Shown here piece after piece: positions 14,103-24,421 of a stretch of 64,000 bases of DNA (within the stretch, counting starts at the first letter, position 1; every line of letters starts with the position of its first letter). The position numbers and the translations under genes are program-made. The stretch is from Acidobacteriota bacterium (GTDB lineage: Bacteria; Acidobacteriota; Vicinamibacteria; Vicinamibacterales; UBA2999): assembly GCA_947482665.1 (NCBI GenBank), contig CANKJK010000002.1:1-64000 (forward strand). Reading direction: 5' to 3'. The notes beneath the pieces are model-generated. The model was given only the letters and a program-made list of their open reading frames with translations, did not search any database and had not been told where the DNA came from.

Positions 14103-15605
14103 ATGCCGAAGACCACGACCGTCACGACGCTGGACACCGAATCCGCCTTTCTTGAGGACGATCCGGAGGCCTACCTTGCGGCCGACGAGGAGGGCCACGA
14201 CGCCCCGGAACGGACGCGGGACCAGGAACTCGCTGAAGGAGAGGCCGAATTTGAGGCCAGACCGTCCTCCCATGAGGACGTCGACCTGGTCCGGATGTAC
14301 CTCCACCACATCGGCAAGCGCCGCCTGCTGAAGAAGTCGGACGAGGTGGCGCTCGGCGAGCGGATGGAAAAGGGCCAGCGGGCCCTGCTCTCCGCTCTGC
14401 TCACTTTGCCTGCAACCGCTGACCAGATTGTGGGCATCAGTGACAAGGTGCGGAAGGGCGAGGCCACAGTCGACGTCCTCGTGCTGATGCCGGAAGGCGG
14501 AGCCGTGAGCGCCGACACGGTGCAGGGCGTGCTGCGGGCCACGGCGCGCGTGCGTCGCCGTCGCGCCCGTATCGAACAGCTCCAGGCGGAACTGCCCACC
14601 GTCCGCGGCGTCCGGAAGCAGGCGGCCCACAAGGAAGAGCTGGCACAGGAAGAGGCGAAGCTGGCGCACGACCTGGACGATCAACCCATCAGGCCGGCGC
14701 TGCTCGATGAGATCGCCGCGTCCGTCCGGCCGCTCGCGGAGAGCGTGGCCGCACTGGGGCGCCTGGCTCCCACCGAGCGCTCGGCTCGTGGGCGCGCGCT
14801 GGCCGCCGGCGCAGGGCTGCCGCTGGCGGATCTACGCGCGCGGCTCAGCGACATCGTGACGGCCGAACACATGATTCGTGAGGCCAAGAACGAACTGATG
14901 GAAGCCAACCTTCGGCTGGTGGTCTCCATCGCGAAGCGCTACGTGAACCGCGGGCTGTCGCTCCTCGACGTCATCCAGGAAGGCAACCTCGGGTTGATGA
15001 AGGCCGTCGACAAGTTCCAGTTCCGTCGCGGCTTCAAGTTCTCGACCTATGCCACCTGGTGGATCCGCCAGGCGATCACCCGCGCCATCGCCGACACCGG
15101 TCGCACCATCCGGCTGCCGGTACACGTGATCGAGTCCATCAACCAGCTGGAAAAGGAACGCAAGGCGTTCCGCACGGCGCTCAACATCGAGCCGACGGCC
15201 TATGAGCTCTCGCAGCGGCTCCAGATGCCGGTCGAAAAGGTGCGCCTGCTGATGGACGCGCAAAAGACGCCCTCGTCGCTCGACGTCCGCGTCGGCGAGG
15301 ACGACGCCCTGGAGCTGAGCTCGCTCGTCGAGGACCAGTCGATGCCCTCGCCCGAGGAGGCGCTGCTTGGCGGAGACCTCTCGAACGAAGTGGCGCAGGC
15401 CATGGCGCCACTCACCGACCGCGAGCGGCATGTGCTCGCCCTGCGCTTCGGGCTCGGCCAGGAACGCGAATACACGCTGGAAGAGATCGGCCAGCAACTG
15501 GCCGTCACGCGGGAGCGGGTGCGGCAGATCGAAGTCCGCGCGCTGGAGAAGATGCGGGCCGTGCAGGCCCGCCGCCACGTCCCGCACGTGCCCGTGCACG
15601 GCTGA
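14103..15605 (+). CDS. RpoD-family (sigma-70) RNA polymerase sigma factor lacking region 1.1
   Basis: The 500-residue protein has region 1.2 (about 55-90; [18 protein letters not shown]), a degenerate non-conserved spacer (about 90-255) and a complete core. Regions 2.1-2.4 are at about 265-345 ([51 protein letters not shown]); region 3 follows, and region 4.2 ends the protein ([19 protein letters not shown]). The start at 14103 has a GGGGAG site upstream. The upstream in-frame sequence does not look like region 1.1, so this is either a primary-sigma variant or a stationary/stress paralogue. Its charged N-terminus (EDDPEAY, DEEGHD) is unusual. It stands alone with its own promoter region. Confidence 0.92.
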   Translation: MPKTTTVTTLDTESAFLEDDPEAYLAADEEGHDAPERTRDQELAEGEAEFEARPSSHEDVDLVRMYLHHIGKRRLLKKSDEVALGERMEKGQRALLSALLTLPATADQIVGISDKVRKGEATVDVLVLMPEGGAVSADTVQGVLRATARVRRRRARIEQLQAELPTVRGVRKQAAHKEELAQEEAKLAHDLDDQPIRPALLDEIAASVRPLAESVAALGRLAPTERSARGRALAAGAGLPLADLRARLSDIVTAEHMIREAKNELMEANLRLVVSIAKRYVNRGLSLLDVIQEGNLGLMKAVDKFQFRRGFKFSTYATWWIRQAITRAIADTGRTIRLPVHVIESINQLEKERKAFRTALNIEPTAYELSQRLQMPVEKVRLLMDAQKTPSSLDVRVGEDDALELSSLVEDQSMPSPEEALLGGDLSNEVAQAMAPLTDRERHVLALRFGLGQEREYTLEEIGQQLAVTRERVRQIEVRALEKMRAVQARRHVPHVPVHG

Positions 15606-15653
15606 GAGCGGGTTTCACCCTCCGCACAGACAGAGCCCGGCTAGACTGAGCGA

Positions 15654-16313
15654 GTGAGCGTGGACGTCATCCTGGTGGCACCGGCCGAGTTGGTGCCCGC
15701 CCTCAGAACTCGCTGCGAGCAACTCGGCTCCGTGCAGGCCTTTGCGGAAGCCGACGCGCTCGCCGCGCTGGATGCTGTCTTTGCGTCCTTGCCGCGCGAG
15801 GTCGCCCTGGAACGCGGTTTTGCCGAGAGCGCCCGCGGCCGCGCCTTCCTGCGCCGCGTCACGGATGACACCTTTGGCCGCGAGTGCCTGATCCGTGTGG
15901 TCGATGCACCAGTCATCGCCGAGCCGGCGACGCCCGCACAGGTCTCTGCCCTGGGGCCGTCGCCTGCCGACGGAAGCGCAGCGGACTCCGTCGTCGCGCC
16001 GAGGGCGACCCCGAGGCTGGGCGTCATCGAGGGCACGACGACGCAGATTGACGGCACCACGATGGCGCTCATCGATCTCTCGGCCGAGGGGATGCAGGTA
16101 CTCGGCACGCTGACGCTCAAGCCCAATCAGGCCGTGCGCGTCACGCTGCCGGACGAGGGGCCTGGGCTCCGGGTGCGAGGGCGCGTGGCCTGGGCCACGC
16201 TGGAACTCGGTGGCAGAGGCGGCCCGCGCTACCGGGCCGGACTCGCCTTTGTGGACGCGGATCGCACGGCGCTCGACGCGGTGGTCACGCGCCTGACCGT
16301 GCTCCGCGCCTGA
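15654..16313 (+). CDS. PilZ domain protein
   Basis: The 219-residue protein starts at GTG 15654; no ribosome-binding site was clear, and an in-frame GTG at 15660 is an alternative. The N-terminal ~100 residues have no recognised motif. The C-terminal ~110 residues form a PilZ domain with an R-x3-R element (RATPR near residue 116) and, about 25 residues later, DLSAEG (the D/N-x-S-x-x-G element). These are the two sequence elements that bind cyclic-di-GMP, so ligand binding is plausible. Its partner is unknown. It follows the sigma factor gene after 48 bases and is convergent with purA (10-base gap). Confidence 0.8.
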   Translation: MSVDVILVAPAELVPALRTRCEQLGSVQAFAEADALAALDAVFASLPREVALERGFAESARGRAFLRRVTDDTFGRECLIRVVDAPVIAEPATPAQVSALGPSPADGSAADSVVAPRATPRLGVIEGTTTQIDGTTMALIDLSAEGMQVLGTLTLKPNQAVRVTLPDEGPGLRVRGRVAWATLELGGRGGPRYRAGLAFVDADRTALDAVVTRLTVLRA

Positions 16314-16323
16314 GCGCGACGCC

Positions 16324-17721
<1,398 letters not shown>

Positions 17722-17736
17722 TTAAGGCAAAATGCA

Positions 17737-17765
17737 TTGACAAGGCCGCGCGCGATTCTTAGTGT
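17737..17765 (+). promoter_or_regulatory. Candidate promoter of the ATPase gene
   Basis: A perfect -35 TTGACA (17737-17742) is followed after 17 bases by TAGTGT (17760-17765), a weak -10. A transcript starting near 17772 would have a leader of about 50 bases before the ATG at 17824. Confidence 0.45.
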
Positions 17766-17823
17766 CTACTCTTTCGCCGGCGCACCACACCACGCATCAC
17801 ACGACACGCAGAGCACACGCACC

Positions 17824-18972
17824 ATGATCGGTACCCACGCTGGATTCGACCGTCGCGTTCTGAGCGCACTCGACGCGTCGCCGTCCCGCATTCCCGTCGT
17901 TCTCGGCGGGTGCGGCTCCGGCCGGTCGTCGCTGCTGGCGCACCTCAGTGAATGGGCCGGCCGGTCTGCGTACCTGATTGACGTGGAGCGCTGCGCCACC
18001 ACGCCCGAGCGCTTTACGGACGCCGTCTTCGCCAGCGCGCCCATGACGTGGCACGGTCGCGACGCTGTCAGCACATCGGCGCGCGACGCCTTCGATCGGT
18101 TCCTGGCGTTCCTCGCCTCGGCCCGTGGCCCTGCCGGCGAGCCCTGCCTGTTTCTGCTCGACGAAGCGTTCGAGCTGCGCACCTTTGAAAACTTCCCCGG
18201 GTTGCGGCAGGTGCTGCACGACCTGCTGGAGGCCATCGCCGTCAGCGAGAACCGGTTCGTGCTGACAAGCCGGTACACCGCCAGAGCCCATCGCCTGCTC
18301 CGCGAGGCGTCCTCCCGCTATGAGGTGATGCACATCGCCCCGCTGGGTGTGCCGGAAGTCGTGGATCATCTGGCGCCGGCCTTCAATCACTACGAGCAGA
18401 TGGCCACGGCCGACCGGGACTTCCTTGGCCGGGCCGTGCATGCCCTCACGGATGGCCGGCCGGTCTACGTGCAGGCGCTGGCCGGAGCCGTGGCCTCCCA
18501 GGGCGCCGGCCCTGCGGACCCAGTGGCCGCGCTGGCCAGCCTCCTGGTCCGCGGCGGCGCGCTCGACGCGTGGTGCCGCTTCCGCTATGAACTCAGGCTC
18601 CACCGGGCGCGCGGCTACGGCGCCCTCAAGGCGATCCTGGACATCCTGGCCGAAGAGGAACCGCTCAACCTGACGGAGATCTCGCTCCGGCTCCACCGGA
18701 CACCCGGCTCCACCAAGGACTACCTCTCGTGGCTGGAGGACGTAGACCTCGTCACGGTGCGCCAGAAGCGGTACACCTTCTCCGATCCGATTCTGCGGCT
18801 CTGGGTGGGACTCCACTGCCGGCCCGTCGCGCCGACGGAGGAAGCCGTGGCGCGCGAGGTGCAGCGTTTCGCGCTGGCGCGCATTCCTGAACCGTCGATG
18901 GCCTACGCCGCCACCGGCACCGACGCCGCACGCGACGACCGCCGCAACTGGGGCATCATCGAGATCGACTAG
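17824..18972 (+). CDS. Archaeal-type/STAND-like ATPase with C-terminal winged-helix region
   Basis: The ATG at 17824 is preferred because the sequence upstream lacks ATPase features and the promoter lies there. The 382-residue protein has a Walker A-like GGCGSGRSS (about residues 27-35) in which the usual Lys is Arg, a Walker B CLFLLDEAFEL near 115, and sensor-like SRYTARAHR near 155. The C-terminal part (about 275-340; LNLTEISLRLHRTPGSTKDYLSWLEDVDLV, in two halves) looks like a winged-helix module. This fits the family of predicted ATPases with a DUF234-like wHTH. Nucleotide hydrolysis is uncertain given the Arg. It overlaps the end of rnc by 17 bases tail to tail. Confidence 0.75.
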   Translation: MIGTHAGFDRRVLSALDASPSRIPVVLGGCGSGRSSLLAHLSEWAGRSAYLIDVERCATTPERFTDAVFASAPMTWHGRDAVSTSARDAFDRFLAFLASARGPAGEPCLFLLDEAFELRTFENFPGLRQVLHDLLEAIAVSENRFVLTSRYTARAHRLLREASSRYEVMHIAPLGVPEVVDHLAPAFNHYEQMATADRDFLGRAVHALTDGRPVYVQALAGAVASQGAGPADPVAALASLLVRGGALDAWCRFRYELRLHRARGYGALKAILDILAEEEPLNLTEISLRLHRTPGSTKDYLSWLEDVDLVTVRQKRYTFSDPILRLWVGLHCRPVAPTEEAVAREVQRFALARIPEPSMAYAATGTDAARDDRRNWGIIEID

Positions 18973-19900
18973 GCGCCGTCGCCTCGAGCGCCTGCTTCGC
19001 CGCGGCCTGCTCGGCTTCTTTCTTCGACCGGCCCTCGGCGCGTCCGACGGCCGTGCCCTCCACCCACACCTCGACCACGAACATCTTCCGGTGGTCCGGC
19101 CCCTGTTGATCGACCAGCCGGTACTCGGGCAGCGAGACGCCGCGCGCCTGGATGCGCTCCTGCAGCGCGGACTTGTAGTCCAGTCCAGTCACGGCGGCGT
19201 TGGCGGCGATATCGATATCGGCCTGGAGTTCACGGCGCAGCCACGCCGAGACCGCCTCGAGTCCGCCGTCCAGATACACCGCGGCGATGAGCGCTTCGTA
19301 GGTATCGGCCAGCAGCGTCTGCTTCCGGCGGCCGCCCGTCTTCTCCTCGCCGCGGCCCAGCAGGAGAGCCTCGCCCAGACAGAGCCGTTCGGCCTGGCGC
19401 GCGAGCGACGCGGTGGAGACGACGGCCGCCTTCACCTTGGACTTCTGGCCCTCGCGGGATTCCGGAAACTGACGATAGAGCATGTCGGCGACGACGAGCC
19501 CCAGCACCGCATCGCCGAGAAACTCCAGCGACTCGTTGTCGACGACCCCGCCCGACTGATCCTCCGCGGCCAGCGACCGGTGCGTCAGCGCGTGCTCCAG
19601 CAGCGCCCGGTCGCGGAAGCGGTACCCGAGCCGCTCCTGGAGGTCCTCGAATTCATCCGCGATGCGCACGACGGCCTGGCCCTGCTCCACCCGGTGGCTC
19701 TCGATCACGCGTAAGGCTGCCTCCGCCTCTTCTTCCCGCACGGCGATACCAAACTCCCCTTCAGCACTGATGGCCATCGGCCAGACGCCGGGCGCGAGCC
19801 CGCCGGTCCGCACCGCCTGAATACCCTGGCTGTCGAGCAGCGCCAGCACCACGCGGGCCTCCATCTCCGACGCCGTCCGGAACACCACGCTCGTCGTCAC
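18956..19900 (-). CDS. rnc: Ribonuclease III with an N-terminal DUF2007-like domain
   Basis: RNase III cuts double-stranded RNA in rRNA and mRNA processing. The catalytic signature NESLEFLGDAVL is at residues 122-133, with the second acidic cluster DTYEALIAAVYLDGG near 200 and a C-terminal double-stranded-RNA-binding domain (about 240-310). Ordinary rnc proteins are 220-260 residues; this one is 314 because residues 1-70 form an additional domain that resembles DUF2007 (a 'putative signal-transducing protein' family: ASEMEARVVLALLDSQGI and EFGIAVREEEAEAA). The fusion is in frame with no gap. The ATG overlaps the stop of the upstream phosphatase gene (ATGA), and the 3' end overlaps the convergent ATPase gene. 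Confidence 0.93.
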   Translation of the reverse strand: MTTSVVFRTASEMEARVVLALLDSQGIQAVRTGGLAPGVWPMAISAEGEFGIAVREEEAEAALRVIESHRVEQGQAVVRIADEFEDLQERLGYRFRDRALLEHALTHRSLAAEDQSGGVVDNESLEFLGDAVLGLVVADMLYRQFPESREGQKSKVKAAVVSTASLARQAERLCLGEALLLGRGEEKTGGRRKQTLLADTYEALIAAVYLDGGLEAVSAWLRRELQADIDIAANAAVTGLDYKSALQERIQARGVSLPEYRLVDQQGPDHRKMFVVEVWVEGTAVGRAEGRSKKEAEQAAAKQALEATAPSRSR

Positions 19901-22035
19901 GCGCGCCCTCCCTGCGGGGCGAGCCGCAGCAGCACCATGGTCATGTCGTCGTGCTGTTCGGCGTCGCCCACAAAGGCCCGCAGCCGCCGGAGCAGCCCGT
20001 CCTTGAGCAGGTCGAACGTCTGGTCGGGACTCGCTTCAAGCGCCGCGGCGAGACGCGCCTCTCCAAAACATTCCAGCCGGCTGTTCATCGCTTCGGTGAC
20101 TCCGTCAGTGAAGAGCAGCACCACATCACCAGGACCGAGCGGCAGCACGTCCTCATGCAGGAGCCGGCCAAAGAGACCCGAATCTGACAGGTCGAGTCCG
20201 AGCACCATGCCCTCGGGCGCCAGCAGGCGCGGCGCGCGATCGGCGGCGTGGGAGCCCGGCATGTAGAGCAGCGGGCAGTGCCCAGCCCTGGCGTAGGTGA
20301 AGGTACGGGCCGTCAGATCCACGATCCCGTACGTGATGGTGATGAAGCTGCGGCCGTCCAGGTGGCGGGAAAGCGCCCGGTCGGCTTCAATCAGCAACTC
20401 GCGCGGCGAGGCGTGACGGCCGGAGAGCGCCAGCATCAACCCCTTGAGCTCGGCCATGTACAGCGCGGCGGAGGCCCCCTTGCCAGCGACGTCGGCCACG
20501 ATGATGCCCACGCGGCCGGGTCCGAGCGGCAGGACGTCGTAGTAGTCGCCGCCGACCTGTCGTGCCGGTTCGCAGACGCCAACCACGTCGAGTCCCGGCA
20601 CCGCCAGATCACCGCGGGGCAGGAGCGAGGTCTGGATGCGCTGCGCCACGTGCAGCTCTTCTTCCATCCGATCCTTCTCCGCCTTCTCCCCCAGCAGGTT
20701 CTCGATGCTCGCCGTCATCTCGTTGAACGACTGCGCGAGGTCGCCGAGTTGGTCCCGCGTGCGGATCGGAATCTTGTAGCTGAAATCCTGCTGCCGGACG
20801 CGGTCGGTGCCGACCAGCAGTTCATGCACCGACCCGGTAATCGAACGGGCGAGCCCCAGGCCCGTGAAAAACGCCACCGCTTCGATCACGAGGAAGAGCC
20901 CGCCGACGACCGACAGCAGCGCGAACAGGATCTGGCTGATGCTGTAGTCCCCGATGCGGACGGGAGTCGCCGACACGCGCCGGACGATGTCGGCCGGACT
21001 CATCGCAATGGTCGCCGCCACATACCCCTGACGGCCGGTCTCCCAGTCGAGCATGTCGAGGAAGGCAAACCACGACCGCGGCCGTTCGAAGAGGCCGCGC
21101 GGCTGAGCGTCGGACGGCTCAGGCGGTGTCTCCTCCGCGAGCCGGCGCCCCTGCTCACTGGGCTGCAGGGCGCCCGGGGCAATGATCGGCAGGAAGGACG
21201 CAATCGCCACGCCCGTTTCGCGCTTCAACTGCTCGACGAGCGACGCCGTCACCGGCACATCCACCACCACGGCGAATCCGGGCTGTGCTTCGTCGGGAAA
21301 CCCGACGGACCGGACCACCACCTGCACGGGCACTGGCGGGCCACTGGTCGCGGGGGGCGCGGTGTTGTAGGCCACCAGGCCGGCGATGCCGGCGCACGTG
21401 ATCCAGCGCGAGACCACCGGCGGATCCATGTGGCCCCAGGGCCCCTTCCGCATGGCCGGCATCACGATCGGGCGTTCTGTACGGCCGGGGCCGCAGGTGC
21501 GATCCACCGGCACGACCGCGAACGACACGCGCGGATGACGCACGGCTTCGACGGCCCGGCGCTTCGTGAGGATGTCGTCCGCTTCGGCCAGCGACCGGGC
21601 ACCGTCCAATTCGAAGGCCGTCGCCTGAGCCATGAAGCGGCCCTCGTCGACCAGCGTCCTCACGCGGCCTTCAATCAGATAGGCACTCACATTGAAGAAC
21701 AGCAGCAGCCCGCCGAGCGCGAAGAACGCCAGGATGAGGGCAATGGGCACGAAGCCCAGGAAGATGTAGGACGCCATCAGCTTCCGGCGCACGTACCAGA
21801 GGAGGCGCTGCCTGCGGGCTTCGCGCACCAGCTGGACGAACAAGCCGGCAGCAGCCGCCGCAAAGGCGACTGAGCCTGCGGCGTCAATCCAGCCAGGCGG
21901 CACGCGGCCGACCTCGCGGACGCCAGCGGCCACCAGCCGCAGCAGGATCGCCACAATCACGAGGCGGCCCGGCCACGAATGGAGCATCCAGCGGCGCGCG
22001 CGATCCCCGGGGGAGTGTTGCGGCTCGGTCGTCAC
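19897..22035 (-). CDS. Membrane SpoIIE/PP2C-type serine phosphatase with HAMP domain
   Basis: The 712-residue protein has two or three N-terminal membrane spans (about residues 20-130), a large periplasmic region (about 135-360), another span (about 380-410), a HAMP domain (RTRDQLGDLAQSFNEM near 455) and a C-terminal SpoIIE domain. The catalytic metal site is GGDYYDVLPLG (near 525) and VADVAGKGASAALYMA, with DGVTEAMN and DDMTMVLL near the end. Such proteins dephosphorylate anti-sigma-factor antagonists in a partner-switching pathway. The GTG at 22035 is the best start before the divergent gene; a later ATG at 21987 is possible. The partner switch is not encoded here. Confidence 0.9.
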   Translation of the reverse strand: MTTEPQHSPGDRARRWMLHSWPGRLVIVAILLRLVAAGVREVGRVPPGWIDAAGSVAFAAAAAGLFVQLVREARRQRLLWYVRRKLMASYIFLGFVPIALILAFFALGGLLLFFNVSAYLIEGRVRTLVDEGRFMAQATAFELDGARSLAEADDILTKRRAVEAVRHPRVSFAVVPVDRTCGPGRTERPIVMPAMRKGPWGHMDPPVVSRWITCAGIAGLVAYNTAPPATSGPPVPVQVVVRSVGFPDEAQPGFAVVVDVPVTASLVEQLKRETGVAIASFLPIIAPGALQPSEQGRRLAEETPPEPSDAQPRGLFERPRSWFAFLDMLDWETGRQGYVAATIAMSPADIVRRVSATPVRIGDYSISQILFALLSVVGGLFLVIEAVAFFTGLGLARSITGSVHELLVGTDRVRQQDFSYKIPIRTRDQLGDLAQSFNEMTASIENLLGEKAEKDRMEEELHVAQRIQTSLLPRGDLAVPGLDVVGVCEPARQVGGDYYDVLPLGPGRVGIIVADVAGKGASAALYMAELKGLMLALSGRHASPRELLIEADRALSRHLDGRSFITITYGIVDLTARTFTYARAGHCPLLYMPGSHAADRAPRLLAPEGMVLGLDLSDSGLFGRLLHEDVLPLGPGDVVLLFTDGVTEAMNSRLECFGEARLAAALEASPDQTFDLLKDGLLRRLRAFVGDAEQHDDMTMVLLRLAPQGGRA

Positions 22036-22119
22036 AATCCGGCGTACAGCATACAGGCGAGCGAGCCCGGCCCACCCCTCGCGGTGGACCGCCGCGAAGA
22101 GGCGGAGTACGCTCTCCCG

Positions 22120-23277
22120 GTGAAGCTCCGCGACTCCGCTCGTTTCAGCACGCTGTGCATCCATGCCGGACAGACGCCGGACCCCTCCACGGGCGCCATT
22201 ACCGTCCCCATCTACCAGACCTCGACCTACGTGCAGGAGGGGCTGGGGCGGCACAAAGGGTACGAATACGCCAGGACGCAGAACCCGACCCGCGCCGCCC
22301 TCGAGGCCAACCTCGCCGCGATTGAACACGGCGCGGCGGGCTTCTGCTTTGCCTCGGGCATGGCGGCCATCGCCGCCGTCCTGACGCTCCTCGAGGCGGG
22401 CGACCACGTGGTGGTGACGGACAACACCTACGGCGGCACCTACCGGCTCTTCGAGCGCGTGCTCCGGAAGGGCGGTCTGGACTTCACGTATGCGGACACG
22501 TCACGCCTCGACGCCATTGCCGCGGCGATCCGCCCCAACACGAAGCTCCTCTTCCTTGAAACCCCCACCAACCCGACGCTGCGGCTGACGGACCTGGCTG
22601 GGGCCTCCGAGTTGGCGCATGCCCGCGGCGTGGCCGTGGCCGTCGACAATACGTTCGCCAGTCCGGCCATCCAGCGCCCGATCGATTTCGGCGCGGACCT
22701 CGTGATCCACAGCACAACGAAGTATCTGAACGGCCACAGTGACAGCGTCGGCGGCGCCGTCATCGCCGTCCAGGACGCCCACATCGACTGGCTGCGCTTC
22801 GTCCAGAACGCCGAGGGCGCCATCCTCAGCCCGATGGACAGCTGGCTCGTGCTGCGCGGCACCAAGACGTTGCCCATCCGCATGGAGCGGCACAACGCGA
22901 ACGCGATGGCGATCGCCGAACTGCTCGCCGCGCACCCGAAAGTGGCCCGGGTGCTCTACCCTGGCCTCCCCTCGCACCCGGAACATGCCCTGGCGCGCCG
23001 GCAGATGCGGGGCTTCGGCGGCCTCGTCTCACTCGACCTCGGCAGCCTTGACCGGGCGAGAACCTTGCTCGAATCTGTCCGGCTTATCGCGCTGGCGGAA
23101 AGCCTGGGCGGTGTGGAGTCGCTCATCAGCCACCCGGCCACGATGACACACGCCTCGGTGCCCGCCGAGCGCCGGCAGGCGCTGGGCATCACCGACGGCC
23201 TCGTCCGCCTGTCGGTGGGCATCGAAGACCTCGACGACCTCACCGACGACCTCACCGCAGCCCTCGACCGCGTCTAA
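22120..23277 (+). CDS. Trans-sulfuration PLP enzyme (cystathionine gamma-synthase/beta-lyase family)
   Basis: The GTG at 22120 gives 385 residues, the normal length. Family motifs are present: YEYARTQNPTRAALE near residue 48, DNTYGGTYRLF near 105, DNTFASP near 177, the PLP-binding Lys in STTKYLNGHSD near residue 203, and a C-terminal VRLSVGIEDLDDL. These enzymes form or cleave cystathionine in methionine/cysteine metabolism. Synthase versus lyase cannot be told from sequence alone, so the reaction direction is left open. DedA follows after 5 bases, so they are probably cotranscribed. It is divergent from the phosphatase gene. Confidence 0.92.
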   Translation: MKLRDSARFSTLCIHAGQTPDPSTGAITVPIYQTSTYVQEGLGRHKGYEYARTQNPTRAALEANLAAIEHGAAGFCFASGMAAIAAVLTLLEAGDHVVVTDNTYGGTYRLFERVLRKGGLDFTYADTSRLDAIAAAIRPNTKLLFLETPTNPTLRLTDLAGASELAHARGVAVAVDNTFASPAIQRPIDFGADLVIHSTTKYLNGHSDSVGGAVIAVQDAHIDWLRFVQNAEGAILSPMDSWLVLRGTKTLPIRMERHNANAMAIAELLAAHPKVARVLYPGLPSHPEHALARRQMRGFGGLVSLDLGSLDRARTLLESVRLIALAESLGGVESLISHPATMTHASVPAERRQALGITDGLVRLSVGIEDLDDLTDDLTAALDRV

Positions 23278-23282
23278 CCCCT

Positions 23283-23903
23283 ATGGATCTCATCCGTCAG
23301 TTCTTTGAAACCGTCTACAACGTGCCCGAACTGATCCGCCTGGCGGGTCACTACGGCTTGCCGCTCATCATCTTCGCGGAGACAGGCCTCCTGATCGGCT
23401 TCTTTCTCCCGGGGGATTCACTCCTGGTGACGGCGGGCCTGTTCGCCGCCAAGGGCGACCTGAGCCTGGGCCTGCTCATCGCCACGCTCATTCCCGCCGC
23501 CATCATCGGCGACGCCGTCGGGTACTGGATCGGCACGCGCACCGGCACGGCCCTCTACACGCGGACGAACTCGTTCTTCTTCCGACAGGAACACGTCCGC
23601 ATCACGCGCGAGTTCTACGAGAAGCATGGCGGCAAGACGATCGTGCTGGCGCGGTTCATCCCCATCGTGCGAACGTTCGCGCCGATGGTGGCCGGCGTGG
23701 GCGGGATGGGCTACCGGAAGTTCGCCGTCTACAACGTCCTCGGCGCCGCCATCTGGATCATCTCAACGGCGGTGGGCGGGTACGTCCTGGGCAGCGTCGT
23801 GCCCAACATCGAAAAGCAGATCCACCTCCTCGTGGCCGGTGTGATCGTGGTGTCGTTCATCCCGCCCGCCATCGCCTGGTGGCGGAGCCGCGGCGCGGCC
23901 TAA
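23283..23903 (+). CDS. DedA-family membrane protein
   Basis: The 206-residue protein has four to five hydrophobic spans and the DedA/VTT signature: GFFLPGDSLLVTAGL near residue 40, a RT-x-G region (TGTALYTRTNSFFF) near 85, GGKTIVLARFIPIVRTFAPMVAG near 115-140 (split here to two blocks) and YNVLGAAIWI near 150. DedA proteins are half-transporter-like and needed for membrane-potential and lipid-carrier homeostasis. It lies 5 bases downstream of the PLP enzyme gene. The ATG at 23283 fits the family start. Confidence 0.92.
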   Translation: MDLIRQFFETVYNVPELIRLAGHYGLPLIIFAETGLLIGFFLPGDSLLVTAGLFAAKGDLSLGLLIATLIPAAIIGDAVGYWIGTRTGTALYTRTNSFFFRQEHVRITREFYEKHGGKTIVLARFIPIVRTFAPMVAGVGGMGYRKFAVYNVLGAAIWIISTAVGGYVLGSVVPNIEKQIHLLVAGVIVVSFIPPAIAWWRSRGAA

Positions 23904-23922
23904 CGGCCTAGCCGCCGAGCGG

Positions 23923-24267
23923 TCACTCGCCCGCCGGGGACTCGCCAACAGACGCGGTGATCCAGGCCAGGTAGGCCTCGCCGCCATCCGCCACGCTCAG
24001 CACCAGCAGCTCCGGCACGTCATACGGATGGTGTTCCGCAATCCACGCGCCCACGGCGTCGACGTGCCTCGCGGTCGTCTTGATGATCACCTGCTGTTCC
24101 CGCGCCTCCTCGACCGCCTCCTGCCAGCGGTAGACGGAGGTCATGGCGGGCAGCACGCTGACGCAGGCGGCCAGGCGGGCCTCCACCAGCGGGCGGACCC
24201 ACGCCACGGCGTCGGCATCAGCCGGGAGGGTGGTGAGTACGAGGCGGGCGTGGATGGAGGCGTCCAT
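23923..24267 (-). CDS. cutA: CutA1 divalent-ion-tolerance family protein
   Basis: The 114-residue protein has the CutA1 ferredoxin-like fold: a VLTTLPADADAVAWVRPLVE start, the ARLAACVSVLPAMTSVYRWQ block (core ACVNI-like) and QQVIIKTTARHVDAVGAWI with PYDVPELL near the end. CutA1 is a very stable trimer; its link to metal tolerance is old, and the biochemical role is unsettled. Its start lies 154 bases before the FtsB-like gene, with the repeat region between them. It is convergent with DedA (19 bases). Confidence 0.95.
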   Translation of the reverse strand: MDASIHARLVLTTLPADADAVAWVRPLVEARLAACVSVLPAMTSVYRWQEAVEEAREQQVIIKTTARHVDAVGAWIAEHHPYDVPELLVLSVADGGEAYLAWITASVGESPAGE

Positions 24268-24299
24268 GACGCCGACAGTATGCCGCGCCGCGCCAGAGG

Positions 24300-24385
24300 C
24301 TTGTACTTTCCGATCAGATTTGGTACTTAGGACTTGTACTTGTGATCGACTTGTGATCGAATAGCCATGCTGGGGACTTGTACTT
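24300..24385. repeat. Phased CTTGTACTT repeat array
   Basis: Three exact CTTGTACTT copies start at 24300, 24333 and 24377, so spacings are 33 and 44, both multiples of 11. Between the last two lies a perfect 11-base tandem CTTGTGATCGA (24339-24349, 24350-24360), and a degenerate TTGGTACTT sits at 24320. Helical phasing suggests a protein-binding array; the last copy carries the -35 of the FtsB-like gene. Confidence 0.7.
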
Positions 24386-24406
24386 CGGATCCAGACGCGC
24401 TATCGT
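24378..24406 (+). promoter_or_regulatory. Promoter of the FtsB-like gene
   Basis: TTGTAC (24378-24383) and TATCGT (24401-24406) are separated by exactly 17 bases; the -10 is identical to that of the DUF2177 operon. Transcription would start near 24413, about 9 bases before the GTG at 24422, so the mRNA has almost no leader. Confidence 0.6.
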
Positions 24407-24421
24407 GAACTTCGGACTCTT

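Noticed and set aside
22036-22119. Riboswitch (SAM type) before the trans-sulfuration enzyme gene
   Set aside because: The 84-base interval is too short and shows no SAM-riboswitch helices.
24300-24410. CRISPR-like repeats
   Set aside because: Units are 9-11 bases with no unique spacers of constant length and no cas genes nearby.
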